Origin: Ananas comosus
Taxonomy: Eukaryota > Streptophyta > Magnoliopsida > Poales > Bromeliaceae
Assembly: GCF_001540865.1 (NCBI RefSeq)
Contig: NC_033638.1
Coordinates: 7,955,334 to 8,019,333 of the forward strand
DNA length: 64,000 bases
Direction: 5' to 3'
Shown here: piece by piece, positions 13,944-25,140 of the stretch
Position numbering within the stretch: the first letter of the stretch is position 1
How the letters are laid out: each line of letters begins with the position of its first letter
Program-made: the position numbers and the translations under genes
Notes under the pieces: generated by a model
What the model was told of the DNA's origin: nothing
Databases searched by the model: none
The model's input: only the letters and a program-made list of their open reading frames with translations

Positions 13944-15440
13944 AAAACTTTTGATCAAATATGCCGATTCTATTAGCTACCACTAGTTTTATTTACTAAA
14001 ATTAATTTAAATTATTAAATTTAGTAATATTACTAATAAATTTAATAAAATCTCAAATTTGTTGGACTAAAACTTCATAATTTCTAAAAAATTAGAACTT
14101 AAAGGGGTCGTAATTGACAAAAAGTTGAGGGAATCATGCTCATATTTTTATCTAAATTAAAACTTTGATCAAATACCCATACTCGCAGTGGTGGAAAAGT
14201 GTGCTTCGATGCCGCAAAGTGTTTATCTACGGAGTAACCCACGAGCTTGGAGACGAACAAAACATCAGGTTGTGGTCGGACATCTGGTTAGGAGAGACCC
14301 CTCTTCGCACTTTATTCCCGGACATTTTTCAGATCGTCTCGAACACTGAGGCTACAGTCTCCCAATGTTGGATCCCCCCAGGGATGGAGATGGCGTTTCA
14401 TCTGCCGTGGGTTTGCGGCGTCACATTCTCCCGGAAGGCGTAGACAGCTATTGATGCTCAAAGAGGAGCTCCTACGCCATACTCCGAGTAACCGACCGGA
14501 CTTGATTAAATGGCATTGGACCTCCAATCAACAATTCTCTGTCAAATCCCTTTACAATTTTATCACGGATTCTGGCCAACGTACCCCGTTGAACACCCAC
14601 TTGTGGAGGCTGAAAATCCCACTTAAAATCAAAATCTTCGTTTGGCTACTATTATGGAAGAGATTGCTCACAACCGACAGATTACTTCACCGAGGTGTTC
14701 TAGTAGACCAATACTGTGTCTTCTACACGGTTTTTACGTAAAGCTGCGACCACCTATTCCATAACTGTGTCCACGTACAATACTTCCTCTTCAGTTCGGA
14801 AGGCTTGGTGGTATCTGATGGTTCCACGGATGACGCCCGAAAATCTTTGGGAACAAACTTCAACCAACCCCGCAAACTCTTTGAGAACACAAGGTCTGAC
14901 CCTTCTCGCGCAATCTGGTGGATTGTTTGGGGCGATAGAAACAACGCCATCTTCCGGGGTATCTCGCCCGATGCTTCCAGGTCTCTAGGACGAGTTAATC
15001 TTCTGATCACTAATTGGGCTGCTCTGCGCTGATGCGTCATTAGCTTCACTCCGCCTAGCTCGCTTTCCTGTTTCTATTTCTTTGGTTCTTTGTTCTACCT
15101 CTTTTTGCTCGTTTCTTCGGAAGCCCCAGCTGCTTCCAACTTATATGCTCAGTTCATTTTGCTTAATGAATGAGTCAGGTAGTTTGCTACCTTTTCTCCA
15201 AAAAAAAAAAAAAAAAAAAACTTTGATCAAATACATTGATTCTATTAGCTCACTAAAAAATAAGTTAAATTATTAAATTTAATTTTAGTTACTAAAAATA
15301 ATTTAAATTATTAAATTAAGTAAAATTACTAATAAATTTAATAAAATCTCAAATTTTGTTGGATTAAAATTTCATATTTTTTAAAAAATTAGAACTTAAG
15401 GGGTCTCAATTGATTTCAAAAAGTTGCGGGAATCATGAAC
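13944..15440. repeat. Tandem direct duplication (~215 bp unit) interrupted by a LINE
   Basis: The block 13944-14158 begins AAAACTTTTGATCAAATA and ends near GAGGGAATCATGCTCAT. It recurs, with substitutions, as 14159-14176 plus 15235-15440. The LINE at 14177-15216 sits inside the start of the second copy. Both copies share TTAAATTATTAAATT and TAATAAATTTAATAAAATCT. This shows an older tandem duplication followed by a retrotransposon insertion. Confidence 0.75.
14177..15216 (+). mobile_element. 5'-truncated non-LTR retrotransposon (LINE) with poly-A tail and target-site duplication
   Basis: The broken reading frames match the C-terminal part of plant LINE reverse transcriptases. Two pieces cover the zinc-binding RT-associated region (RLWSDIWLGETPL at about 14269 and KSLYNFITDSGQ with HLWRLKIPLKIKIFVWLLLW at about 14541-14660). 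A third piece holds AIWWIVWGDRNNAIFR (about 14909-14956). The pieces lie in different frames, so the copy is dead. The 3' end is a run of about 20 A. The sequence AAAACTTTGATCAAATAC occurs at both flanks (14159-14176 and 15217-15234) as the target-site duplication. Confidence 0.9.
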
Positions 15441-15923
15441 ATATAGTTGAGGGGTCTCCATACATTTTTACAAAAGAATTAATGGCAAAACTTCCAATTT
15501 CCATGTCCACAAAATGCCCTTCATCTTTCTCTACACATCGCCCCATGGCCCCCAATCAATCCCCAAAGATCCATTTGCGGCTTCTGCTTCCTTGTTCAAG
15601 CTAAGTGTTTCTCTCCTCTCAACTCAAATTTCCTCCTTTTAGCAAACAAATTTGTTTAATTTCATGCTATTTGTCATGGGAATCTGTTAGTGGAGACCTT
15701 AATTTGGCGAAAACGCAGTTTAAAAATCCGATCTTTTTGTTGTTTTACACAATTCCCACCTCTCAAAATCAAATTTTTAGTGCTTCATCTTCCGATTTAG
15801 GCAAAGCCCACCTCCCAAAATCCGTTTTTTAGTGGCCGAAACTGCTTTTCACAGAAGCCCCAGTTCCCAAAACGATAAAATGATGATTTGATCTCATCTT
15901 TGAAGATTGTGTTCTATTTCTCC

Positions 15924-15965
15924 ATGTTTTTGTGCTCAATTATACCTCAATTTCACCAATTCTAG
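15924..15965 (+). CDS. Upstream ORF 1 in bZIP leader (13 aa)
   Basis: A short ATG-to-TAG frame of 13 codons starts 267 nt before the bZIP start codon and ends 5 nt before the ATG of the next upstream ORF. The peptide MFLCSIIPQFHQF matches nothing I know. Its likely role, if any, is to reduce initiation at the following SC-uORF. Its place in the mRNA depends on the transcription start site, which I cannot see. Confidence 0.4.
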   Translation: MFLCSIIPQFHQF

Positions 15966-15970
15966 CTCTT

Positions 15971-16060
15971 ATGAAAATCGCCGCGCTCCGCCGCCACCGC
16001 TTCTGTTACCTGCATAGCTACTCAGTTGCCATGCTCTACTGGTTCTATGTTTTCTCATGA
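15971..16060 (+). CDS. Sucrose-control uORF (SC-peptide) of group S1 bZIP mRNA
   Basis: This 29-codon frame ends in SYSVAMLYWFYVFS followed by TGA. The C-terminus matches the conserved sucrose-control peptide found in leaders of S1-group bZIP mRNAs such as Arabidopsis bZIP11, whose consensus is close to SxSVVFLYWFYVFS. In that family the peptide stalls ribosomes at the uORF stop when sucrose is high and so represses translation of the bZIP. The frame lies 130 nt upstream of the bZIP ATG, and no other ATG occurs between them. The N-terminal half is short and Arg-rich. Val-Phe of the consensus is Ala-Met here; the LYWFYVFS end is intact. Confidence 0.93.
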   Translation: MKIAALRRHRFCYLHSYSVAMLYWFYVFS

Positions 16061-16190
16061 AGTAAATTCTCCATCTCTAGTTCATTCTATAGAATTATCT
16101 ACTAAGCTCGCAATTTGTGTATAAACCCCCTCTTCTCCTATATTACTACTCTCCACTATCGAAATATCGTATTAAAAGATAGTATCCGCC

Positions 16191-16622
16191 ATGCCACCCC
16201 GCCGATATTCGAATCCGGAAGCGGACTCGAAGCTTGCGGACGACCGTAAGCAAAAGAGGAAGGAGTCGAACCGGAATTCCGCGAGGAAGTCGCGCGAGAG
16301 GAAGGAGAGGTACTTGACGCAGCTCAGGAAGGAGAGAGAAGAGCTTGAGAGGGTGAATCCCCAGATTGAGATGAGGATTCAAATGATACATTCGAATTAC
16401 CTCTACGTCGATCAGGAGAATGATAAGCTGAAAAGAGAGGTGGAGAAATACTCTGAGCAGCTGACGCAGCTGAGAGATTTGCTTCGGTTGATCGAGATGT
16501 CGACCGGATTGAAGTTGGATATCCCTGAGTTGCCGGACCCGGGCTCGACTCTCAAGTCGTGGAAGCTGCCTCTCCTGCCCCTGCCGGGCGTGAACGCTGT
16601 GAAAATGTTCCAGCTTGTGTGA
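16191..16622 (+). CDS. bZIP transcription factor, group S1-like, intronless
   Basis: This 143-residue protein has a basic region (about residues 20-40) with the bZIP signature Asn-x7-Arg in NRNSARKSR, followed by a leucine-zipper stretch (about 41-95) with hydrophobic heptads. The C-terminal tail is Pro/Leu-rich (LKSWKLPLLPLPG). Small size, lack of introns and the SC-uORF in the leader place it with group S1 (bZIP2/11/44/53 relatives), nuclear factors that bind ACGT-type sites as dimers with group C partners and reprogram metabolism under low energy. The start GCCATGC is a good context and is the first ATG after the SC-uORF. Translation is predicted to be repressed by sucrose. Confidence 0.93.
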   Translation: MPPRRYSNPEADSKLADDRKQKRKESNRNSARKSRERKERYLTQLRKEREELERVNPQIEMRIQMIHSNYLYVDQENDKLKREVEKYSEQLTQLRDLLRLIEMSTGLKLDIPELPDPGSTLKSWKLPLLPLPGVNAVKMFQLV

Positions 16623-17935
16623 AAAGCGCTTTTACTGCTTGTTAGGTTATGTACTTGGCGTGCGAGCCTTGTGATATAGCTTTGTTGTTCTTATGTGGAA
16701 TTAGTTTTTACTTCTGTGAGTGTCAATTGGTATGTGATTTATGTACAATTTGTCTTCAGCTGCAGTTGTGACTTGAACTTTTTAAGTGCTTTTGCGATTT
16801 ATGCGTGTTTGCTGTGAATATGTTTGATATGAGTGCATTAGGACAATTGTTTCTGTAATATTTCTGAGATGATTGTTCGGTATGATCTGATTAGTTGTTT
16901 ATGTAGCATAGTGTTTTGGAAATTAGTTGCACAAAAAGAAAGATCGAAGGATTTGTCTTGTAACTAGTTAAATTTCCATCTAATCTTTGCTGATATAGTT
17001 TATTTCTGAATGAGGTTATGTTCAAAAACTTTATATCCCCCCGAATATGCAAAATGCAGTGTGTTCACATTAAGCAGCTCGTCAGTTTCGTAACATCAGA
17101 ATCTCAATGGAAGCTGAATTCTCCTGATTCCTTGTTGTTGCTCTCTCTTGCGGCTTTGCCGGATCGCAACTTCACCAAACAAATACTTCAGTGACATCAG
17201 ATAAATAATGTGTTTCAATTTGGTTCCATTGTTTCAGCAATTTTATTTACTGCAAGGGCATTATACAATGCACCATGAGATGATGTACTGTTAATTTTTC
17301 ACCGAAAACTGCTGCCATCGAATGAGATTGATTAGACTTTGAATGGTGACCAAGTTCGCTATTAAAAATCAAATATGCTGAGGATTTTGAAAACAAGTCA
17401 TCTCAGAAATGAAAATATGGAAATTAAGTTCTATTATAATTATTGATACTTCTCATCAGAAATTAAGGTTGACTATTTTTGGTAGCTGTTACAAATTCCA
17501 GGATTTGAAATATTCTTCAAGGAAATAAAAGGAGGATTTGATATTGACAACATCAGAAAATCAACTAGCTACAACTAATTATGATCTATATATTGTATGT
17601 TAGTAATGTTGAAGAGAAGTAGAAAAAAGGTTGCTTCTTGTAGGAGCATTTATATATCTACTTATTCTTTTAACGGTAGATCCTTACAGAAAATTAAAAC
17701 CTAAACCAGTACCAAAGTGTTTCTCATTATACCAAACTTTCACAAGATTCCACACAAATCCACATCAATGGCCCAGATCATTCATAAATCTATCACACAA
17801 CATATATCTGGTTCAGCTCAAACTTATTAGAAAAGGGAACTAGGTTAATAACCCAATGTGAAAGTCTATTGAAGTTTCTGCAATTCAAGTATACTGCAGA
17901 GAAGTAGTGCAACACCTGGAAATGAAATGATATAT
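16623..17935. other. 3' untranslated and intergenic DNA between bZIP and TENA_E
   Basis: The first few hundred bases are probably bZIP 3' untranslated sequence; the right end is TENA_E 3' untranslated sequence (minus strand). I see no further gene. Confidence 0.6.
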
Positions 17936-19870
17936 TTAATGTTCGCTGGAGCTCATATTCCAGAAGTCGAACTCATGCTCAAGAACGCGAACAAAAGCCT
18001 CTTCGGCCTTCTCTACCACATCAATTGGTGCTTTCTCCAAGCAGCGATCCACGATCTTTTGTAGAGATTGGCAGTACTGCTTAAATTCGTCGCTGCCCCA
18101 TCTCTGGCAGGTCCCCAGAAGCTCTTTTGGAGTCTTGGAGCCACTCTGTATGCAGAAGGAAAAGCTATCCTGGTAGACGGTTTCGATCGCCCAGAAGGTG
18201 GTGATGGCCACAGTGTAATCGATCTCCGCGGACGAGAAGCTCTCGAGAAACCTAGCAGTGGGATTCAGTAGGCAATATAACACAGTAAATATGTGCTTGT
18301 TTGGCCCGACTTCTCAAATAACTTATTTACTTTACAGAAGCCAGATGTAGACAAAGTAATGTTCGGAGCTTCTGGATACGGTGAATTGTCGATACGAGCT
18401 CTTCGGCTTGAAAAGCAAAGCTTCTAAATTACCGAAATAACTTCTGTACTCCGAGTGTTAGTAGGCAGGCATTTGGCAGACAAATAAGTCTGCAAAAACA
18501 CATTTTGAAGCTTCTGTTTGAGCTTTAGGGGGATTTATTTATTTTTTTTAAAAAAACTGCTAGTGCTTCTCATGCAACTCAAACGACAACTCTATAGAAG
18601 CTCCAACCGAGCCAAACACGTCCAAAAGCTTCTGCTTCTAGCAGCAACCACAAGCTGTTAAGTTTTACGAAGAGAAAGCTATTAGAGCTTCATCAAACAG
18701 TTACACTTAAACAGCACTTTTTTAGAGCTCCAGCGGAGGCAAAGTGCCACTGAATCTACAAACGACTGCAAGCTAAACATAAAACATTTACGAGGATAGC
18801 TACCTGCAATACTCTATATTAGCTTTGAGGGGCGAAACACCGGTTAGCTCGACATCCCACCTCGAAGCTTCCGTTTTGAACCATGAGAGTTCATCACTCA
18901 GAGAAGCGACGCCGCCTAATATGATTTCCATGTCTGAGGTATCATCTGATTGCCTGCAGGAATTAAGCAGCACACTGGCTACAAATGGGACGAACTCCTT
19001 CACAAATATATAATCCTGAGCCTGTGCAGTTCGCATGAAAAGGACACAATTTTCTAAAATTGAAGTTGTCGCATAAAAAAACGAAGCCTGATACGCATCA
19101 GAAATTCGAAGAATTGGTAAACTCCAGCACTTAAAATCATGCATCAGCAACTCAACAAGCAGACGTAAAGTGCGAAGAAATGGATACGTATCTTCTCGTT
19201 TGAACGTGCCAAAGTAGCTTATAAGTTCTCAACAATTATTTATAAAATGTTCAACAAGGAACCAAAGAAAAGAGTATACAATAATTTCTAATATAGGATA
19301 AGCTGCAAACCCGATTGAGCATGTACTGCACCATGATCATTGTAAGGGGGCAGAGTAGAATATAAACAGGGTATAAGGATCTTTCCCTAATATGATAATA
19401 ATATGACATCTTAAGAATTACAATATTATCGATTATCATACTACCACATTAATACCACATTAGCTGCACATTATCATTTAACTAACAAAATTAGAAAAAA
19501 AATTTAAAATGTATCAGTTGTATTACTGGTACGATGTCACCAACCAATCAAATTATATCTTTGGATTCATCCGTCCCATCATAATTATTATAAAAATATT
19601 TTTTTGTATTTTTTTTAAATAAAAAAATATAATTGATTGGTAATAAATAATGCGATGAGACTGATATATAATAAATTTTTTCCTAAAATAGATAGTTTGA
19701 GCACGTGTCTCCAATTTTGAGGATCGAAAGTACAATTTTGCCTACACAGATATATATTTATACTAAGATATGCGGAACACAATATTAATCGTGAAAACAA
19801 ACACTATTTTTTTATCCTGCATATAATTGAAGGAGCCAAACAAAATGAGTTGGTCAATCACTTAATGGAA

Positions 19871-19903
<33 letters not shown>

Positions 19904-20126
19904 GTTGTTGAAGTTTACAAATAAGAGGGAAAAATAGATTCTGATTTTAAAGAAGGGAGTTTGGGGAATTTACGAGCCATCGCTTGAAGGAGGCGAAGTC
20001 GACGGCGCCGTCGCGGATGCTGCGGATGAAGGGGTGCCGCGTGGCCCGATCGTACATCGGACGGTGCTTGTCGAGCCACGTGGCAGTCCGGGGCTTCACG
20101 CCGTCGCCGCTCCCTGCCCCCTCCAT
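17936..20126 (-). CDS. TENA_E: TENA_E, aminopyrimidine aminohydrolase of thiamine salvage
   Basis: Three exons (minus): 19974-20126, 18804-19021 and 17936-18251 join to 228 aa, close to the 221 aa of the Arabidopsis homolog. The protein is an all-helical TENA/THI-4 fold enzyme. The plant TENA_E class acts on (formyl)aminopyrimidine breakdown products of thiamine so that the pyrimidine part can be reused. Recognisable stretches are [18 protein letters not shown] (about 17-34), [15 protein letters not shown] spanning the first junction, [14 protein letters not shown] in the third exon and HEFDFWNMS at the C-terminus. There is no obvious transit peptide. Exon 1 is strongly GC-rich and later exons are AT-rich, a monocot pattern. 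The intron between exons 2 and 3 carries a probable MITE. Confidence 0.93.
18290..18765. mobile_element. Possible MITE in TENA_E intron 2
   Basis: The intron between exons 2 and 3 is filled by sequence starting near GTGCTTGTTTGGCCCGACTT and ending near GAGCTCCAGCGGAGGCAAAG. Many GCTTCTG and AGAAGC strings occur on both strands. The vocabulary matches stretches in LON1 and EZ1 introns, as expected of a small hAT-like family. Ends and target duplication are not certain. Confidence 0.35.
19871..19903. repeat. (ATT)n microsatellite
   Basis: Eleven ATT units followed by GTT units, within the first intron of TENA_E. Confidence 0.9.
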
Positions 20127-21912
20127 CGCCCCCCGTGAGGTCAGTCCCCAGCGTTCAACTTCAACCCAAATTGCAAAAGTTGGTATTTTTTAAAGGGTAT
20201 ATTACATATCTGGTAATTAAACAAGTGGGATTATGGTGCTTAAATTTCATTTATTAAATTTAATTTAATTTTAAAAAATTATATTACCCACGGTTCATAA
20301 ATATTTAGCTAATTAAATTAAGTAAAAAAACTTAATTATAATAATAATTTATAATATTTAAAGTAAAATTTACAACGCATTAAAATTTAAATATTATTGA
20401 CTTAGCATTTATTTTTTATATAAGAGCAAGTTTAATCATTTTTTGGTGGTAGTCTTAACATTTCTCTTTCTTAAAAAAAAAAAGGAAAAATGTGTGATTT
20501 TTTGCTCTACTATAAAATATTTTGAATTAGTAACTTAAACTTTTTATTTTTCGATTGATAACTCTTGATTTATAATTTTTAAATTAAATTAAATACTTTT
20601 AATTACAAAAATTATAATTTAAAAAATTTAGTAGTGATTGTGCCAAATTTAATATTTTAATTACTTCTTAGTTAAAAAAAAAAATAAAGCTAATAAAGTG
20701 CTACGACTTTCTACCTGTAGTTGGCAAAGTATATTATTCTAGTATTTTGTTGTTAGCAACCTGATATATTATAGTATTTTGTTACCTCATATAATGGTGA
20801 ATTCTTGCAATAATGTGTATATTAATATTAATTAAAAATACTACAGGAAACTAAGACAACAAATTTAAATAAGGAACTGACAAAATAAAAATATAGTAAA
20901 TTATATGGAGGACAAATTAGAATTTTCTTACTAATACTTTTGAAGGGAGGCAAACTCCAATTTTAGATAAAAATAATTTTTTTTAGCAGTTATATTGTAT
21001 GAGATATATTTTAAATCAATCATGTCCGGCTACTATACTATCGATTGTACCAAATAATATCGTGTTTTTGGTATCAATAATTCGAATTCTAGTTGATTCA
21101 CATTTTCAGCCAAATTTATTTCTAAATGGAATAAACGAAGCGGTTATTGTGCTATCTATGTCTAAAATAATAATAATAATAATATCGAGTTTTTGACCAT
21201 TAAAACTATCTTTTGATTATTTTTATATGTTAGATTATAATATTTAACAAACTATCCATTCAACCTTATGGGACCATTATCATGTTTACTGCATATATTT
21301 TTATCCAATGATCAAAAATTTGATAGTATCAAACGCTTGATACTATCGATAATATAGTAGCATATATTATAAGATGATAATAATTTTATATCATAATTTG
21401 ATGTTTTAAAAAAATGATCAATTGTTGTATTTATACTTAAGTAAAAAAAAATATATATTTCGATTCGCTAAAAATTTGTTAACAACTTGCTGTCACCCCA
21501 ATCTGTCGTGAATGGAACATTAACTGAGAGCAAAATAAATAAAAAAAAATGTTATTCATTCCGAACCCGTTTCGATCCGCTAAAAAATGAAATGCCTCTC
21601 CCGCACCCGCATCCGGATCCGCACCGGTTGCACCAGGTTCTCAGTTCACGGAGTGCATAACCAACGTGGTCCACGGATGAGTGGAGAACCAGGTCCAGCT
21701 AACGATAGTCTCTTCCATTTTCACTAATCCGTTGCTTCTAGAACCCAGTGGGACCCGCCTCTACGCGCAGCTCTCCCAATCGAAAGCGCTGGTCCTCGAA
21801 CTGCTTTTTTCTCCGCCGACGACGACGAAGGCCGCGACTCCACGTTACTGCCTCTCTCTCTCTCTTCCTCAACCCTCGCCCCTTCCCCGATCCCCCCGGT
21901 CACCGTATCGTG
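20127..21912. other. Intergenic DNA between TENA_E and the conserved membrane protein gene
   Basis: These two genes are divergent, so both promoters should lie here. The centre is very AT-rich with no coding sequence, and one MITE copy (21030-21360). Close to the right-hand gene are GC-richer stretches with CCGCACCCGCATCCGG motifs. Confidence 0.5.
21030..21360. mobile_element. Small MITE, family 'CTATCGATAG', copy 2
   Basis: The left end CTACTATACTATCGATTGTA pairs with the reverse complement of the right end, CTACTATATTATCGATAGTA. The interior holds ATGTTAGATTATAATATTTA, matching copies at 2.6 kb and 35.0 kb. The terminal repeats are better preserved than in the other two copies. Confidence 0.7.
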
Positions 21913-21927
21913 TTAGGGTTAGGGTTT
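21913..21927 (+). promoter_or_regulatory. Double telo-box in leader of the membrane protein gene
   Basis: TTAGGGTTAGGGTTT lies about 50 bp upstream of the ATG at 21976. Telo-boxes (AAACCCTAA) are common near transcription starts of plant genes active in dividing cells and can bind telomere-repeat-binding factors. Confidence 0.5.
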
Positions 21928-21975
21928 CCAAGGCCTCGATTCGAGCCTGGGAGGGGGAGAGGGGTGGGGAGCACG

Positions 21976-24096
21976 ATGCTGGATCTCCAGAAGAGGCGGG
22001 TTCAGCTCATGCTCTTCGTCATCGGCCTCATCGCGCTCAGCATGACAGGTGATCGATCTCCCGGTCGCTTCCTTTTGTTCGGTTTCCGTGTTTTGATCCT
22101 CGTCTGGGGGTTTTGATCCCCGAGTTCGTCGGTTTGATAATTATTAGTGGAATTTTGATGAGTGTTTAATGGGAATGCGCTGCAGCAATTATCGTTTTGC
22201 GAGATTTCCCCCGATTTTAGTGGATTTTGGCATATAGGGGCTAGGGCCACTTGCTTTTAAGGATGGTTCTAATCATGCACTTAGGCGTACTAATTATGGC
22301 CCAGTTTGAATCAGGAACTTGTTATCCAGCTATTCCAGATAATAGAGAATATAGTGTTTTTCCTATTTTATTGCTGGATTTTGGAGTATTTTGATATTGG
22401 AGTATTTTGATGTGATTAATTCCTGGTTATTGGGATAACTGTAATTTTAAGAGGGTACCTGTAGTAATTACAATGATATCGCTGGAATAATCAATTGCTT
22501 ATGCTGGAGTTAACAAGAGAATAACTCAGAATTATTACCCTTCTTTTGCAAATCTCAACCAAAAATGGGAAGGAATAGCTCGTCTGATAGAATAATTGTG
22601 TGAAACTAGAAGGGGAACATAGAACCCAGAGGTAGTCCAGAAAAAAGGGGAGATCTGATGCTCAACCATCCTGAACTGAAACATTAACTGAAGCAAGCAC
22701 GAAAGAAATTAACACCACTAACAAATGCAAAAACTCTCGAAGGAATCAGTGAAGGGACTACACAGAGAGTATGATATGTTTTAATCAACTTTTGCACCAA
22801 TCGGAGGCATGCAAACCACATATTGGACTTGTTTGACACTTTGCACCTGTCTCTGGGCACCCCGTACGACAAACCTGAATGATAGCCATGTTGCTTTGTG
22901 TCCGAAATGTATTAGTGCTAACAAATACTCTCTGTGTCCTTTTGTGATGAAGGGTCATAATATCTCATACTTTGAAGCTATTCCTTTGTCTAGCCAATTC
23001 TTGTGTAAAACTGAAGTACCTTATAATGGCTCTGTTCAATTCGTTTATTAGAACACTCCTATAGACAATTTAGAAGATTTCACCTGCCATCAGAAGTGCT
23101 GTGTGTGTGGAAGGTGTGAACACAAGAACATGTTGCTCATGTTGTTAAAACAAAGAAAAAAAAAATTCTTTGATTAGAGAGTTTATTCTTTAAGCTTGCT
23201 CAGCTTGTAATTCTGGCCGTCCCGTTAATTGAAATTGCCTCTTTGTTTCCAGCTTTCTGTTATATTTTCTTCATTATTTAGTTTGTTGCCACCAAACAAG
23301 TGAAACTAAGTGCACTTAATGCACTCCACCGGTAAGCCACGAAGAAGTTACCTTGTGCTTACATGAAATTATATTTATTGTCCTGCAGATTTATTCAAAA
23401 CTTTTCCCTTTTTTTAAAAAAAAAAATTTCTTTTTCTGTTCTCCAGCTGAGAAGTTCAGGCAACTGGTCGGTGAGGAAGCCGCATCAAAGAGCGGGAAAT
23501 TCACATTTTTAAACTGCTTTGACATGGGTACTGGCACTCTTGCATGCACAGTTAAGGAGAGTGTAAAACTCTACGTCTACAGCCTCCGCAGTGCCCATGT
23601 TGAGAGGGCGAGACTGCAGGCCATAGAGAAAGCCTTAACTGATGCCCTAAAAGAAGGCCTGGCGGCCACCGACGCAGCCAAGCAGGCCCAGAAGGTCGGG
23701 GCAAAGGCTGCAAAGCTAGCCTCTCGTCAAGCCAAACGTATATTGGGCCCGATGATATCTTCGGGCTGGGACTTCTTTGAGGCTGTGTACTTTGGGGGCA
23801 CTATGACCGAGGGGTTTCTGAGAGGGACAGGTACATTGTTGGGTACCTATGCCGGTGGATTCCATGGTGAACAGAGGATGGGGAAGTTGGGATACCTTAT
23901 GGGAAGTCATCTAGGTAGTTGGGTTGGAGGGAGGGTCGGGCTTATGGTGTATGATGTCGTGAACGGGGTGAATTTCTTGCTTCAGTTTGTCCAACCGGAA
24001 GATGAGTACTCTTCTAGTGAAGAGAGTGAGTACAAAACAGAGGAAAAGTTTTACTACAATGATCAAAGTGAGGAAACCGGATACTATGAAGGTTAA
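21976..24096 (+). CDS. Conserved plant membrane protein of unknown function
   Basis: Two exons (21976-22048 and 23447-24096) join to 240 aa across a 1.4 kb intron. The N-terminus has a hydrophobic segment (about residues 10-24, LMLFVIGLIALSMT) that looks like a signal anchor. A helix follows, rich in Ala and Lys (about 75-120, with AAKQAQKVGAKAAKLASRQA). Next is a Gly-rich, partly hydrophobic region (about 130-205) with GFLRGTGTLLGTYAGGF and GSHLGSWVGGRVGLMVYD. The protein ends in an acidic, Ser/Tyr-rich tail of about 30 residues. I recognise it as a land-plant family with close homologs but no assigned function. The Gly-rich segments could lie in or on a membrane. The second exon begins after a T-rich acceptor and completes the Ala codon in phase. 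Confidence 0.85.
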
Positions 24097-24557
24097 TAAC
24101 TAAAAGTAGCACTTCTAGGGCTTTCGAGTTTCTTGATATTATTGCTTTCCTGTAGCTAGTGCTATAATGCAGCAGCAATACCATTTTCTGCTCTCACATT
24201 TCTTATTGTATAGCTTATATAGGCTTTATGGATTTCAGATTAAGACGACGCATTGTTTCTTTCCTGCTGTTGTATTTGTTAAGAAAGCTGATGAATTTGG
24301 CCACTGTGAAACACAGGAAGCTTGCTCATTGAGAACTTTCCAGAATGTAAAATAGCAATAATCAGCTTAAATCTGTGTAAGCACATGTCTTTACTTGTTT
24401 GCTCGCTTTTCGCTTAACCGAGTTTGGAATCTTTTGCTGCTTGATTGCAGTAAGAAATTTTGGAGTTCTTTTCAAACATCATGCTGTTCCTCTCCAAGGT
24501 TTGATTCTGTGTTTAAAATCTTGTCTCTGTCTAGTATTTTTTATATATATATATATA

Positions 24558-25101
24558 TATAGAGTGAGGCTACTATGCTATCGGAAGTACGGAGCCTTCC
24601 ATGCTTCCAGCTCGTTTTCGATGTTGCGACTTTCGAATCATCTATCGGCTCCGTTAAACTTGATCTAGAGTATTTGGAGTACCTAAAAAATAAATTTTAT
24701 TATTTTTCGATATCATTTGCCTAGTGATCGAATGGACTCAAAATCTACGAATTTCAATGGCCGTAGTGAGCCGTTTGCAAGTTTAACGGTGTAGAAATAT
24801 CCAAATCACGTGAAATTTTGATAGAAAATTCTTTATACTATATAAAACAAGATCAATATCTTTGATTTAAAATTTTAATGTCATATTATTATATTTTGTA
24901 AGATTTTTATTTTCAGCCGTTGATTCTGAGCCCCTTCGTTCACTAGGCAAATGATATCGTAAAATTATAAAATTTATTTTCTAGGTACTTCAAATACTCT
25001 AGATCAAGTTTAACGGAGCCGATCGACGATGGTAAATGAACATCGAAAACGACTGGAAGCACGGAAGGCTCCGTGCTTCGATAGCATAGTAGCTCACTAT
25101 A
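24558..25101. mobile_element. Foldback MITE A with ~270 bp inverted arms
   Basis: Nearly the whole element is an inverted repeat. The left begins TATAGAGTGAGGCTACTATG and the reverse complement of the right end begins TATAGTGAGCTACTATGCTA. Similarity continues inward through CGTTTTCGATG, CTCCGTTAAACTTGATCTAG and ATATCATTTGCCTAGTGA. Each arm also carries a near-palindrome of the form GAAGCACGGA..TCCGTGCTTC. It is flanked by TA dinucleotide runs, suggesting a TA target. There is no coding capacity. Confidence 0.85.
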
Positions 25102-25140
25102 ATATATATAATATATATATTATATTATATATATAATATA

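Noticed and set aside
14165..15032. A functional reverse transcriptase gene
   Set aside because: The homologous pieces are in different frames with stops, and the 5' part is missing.
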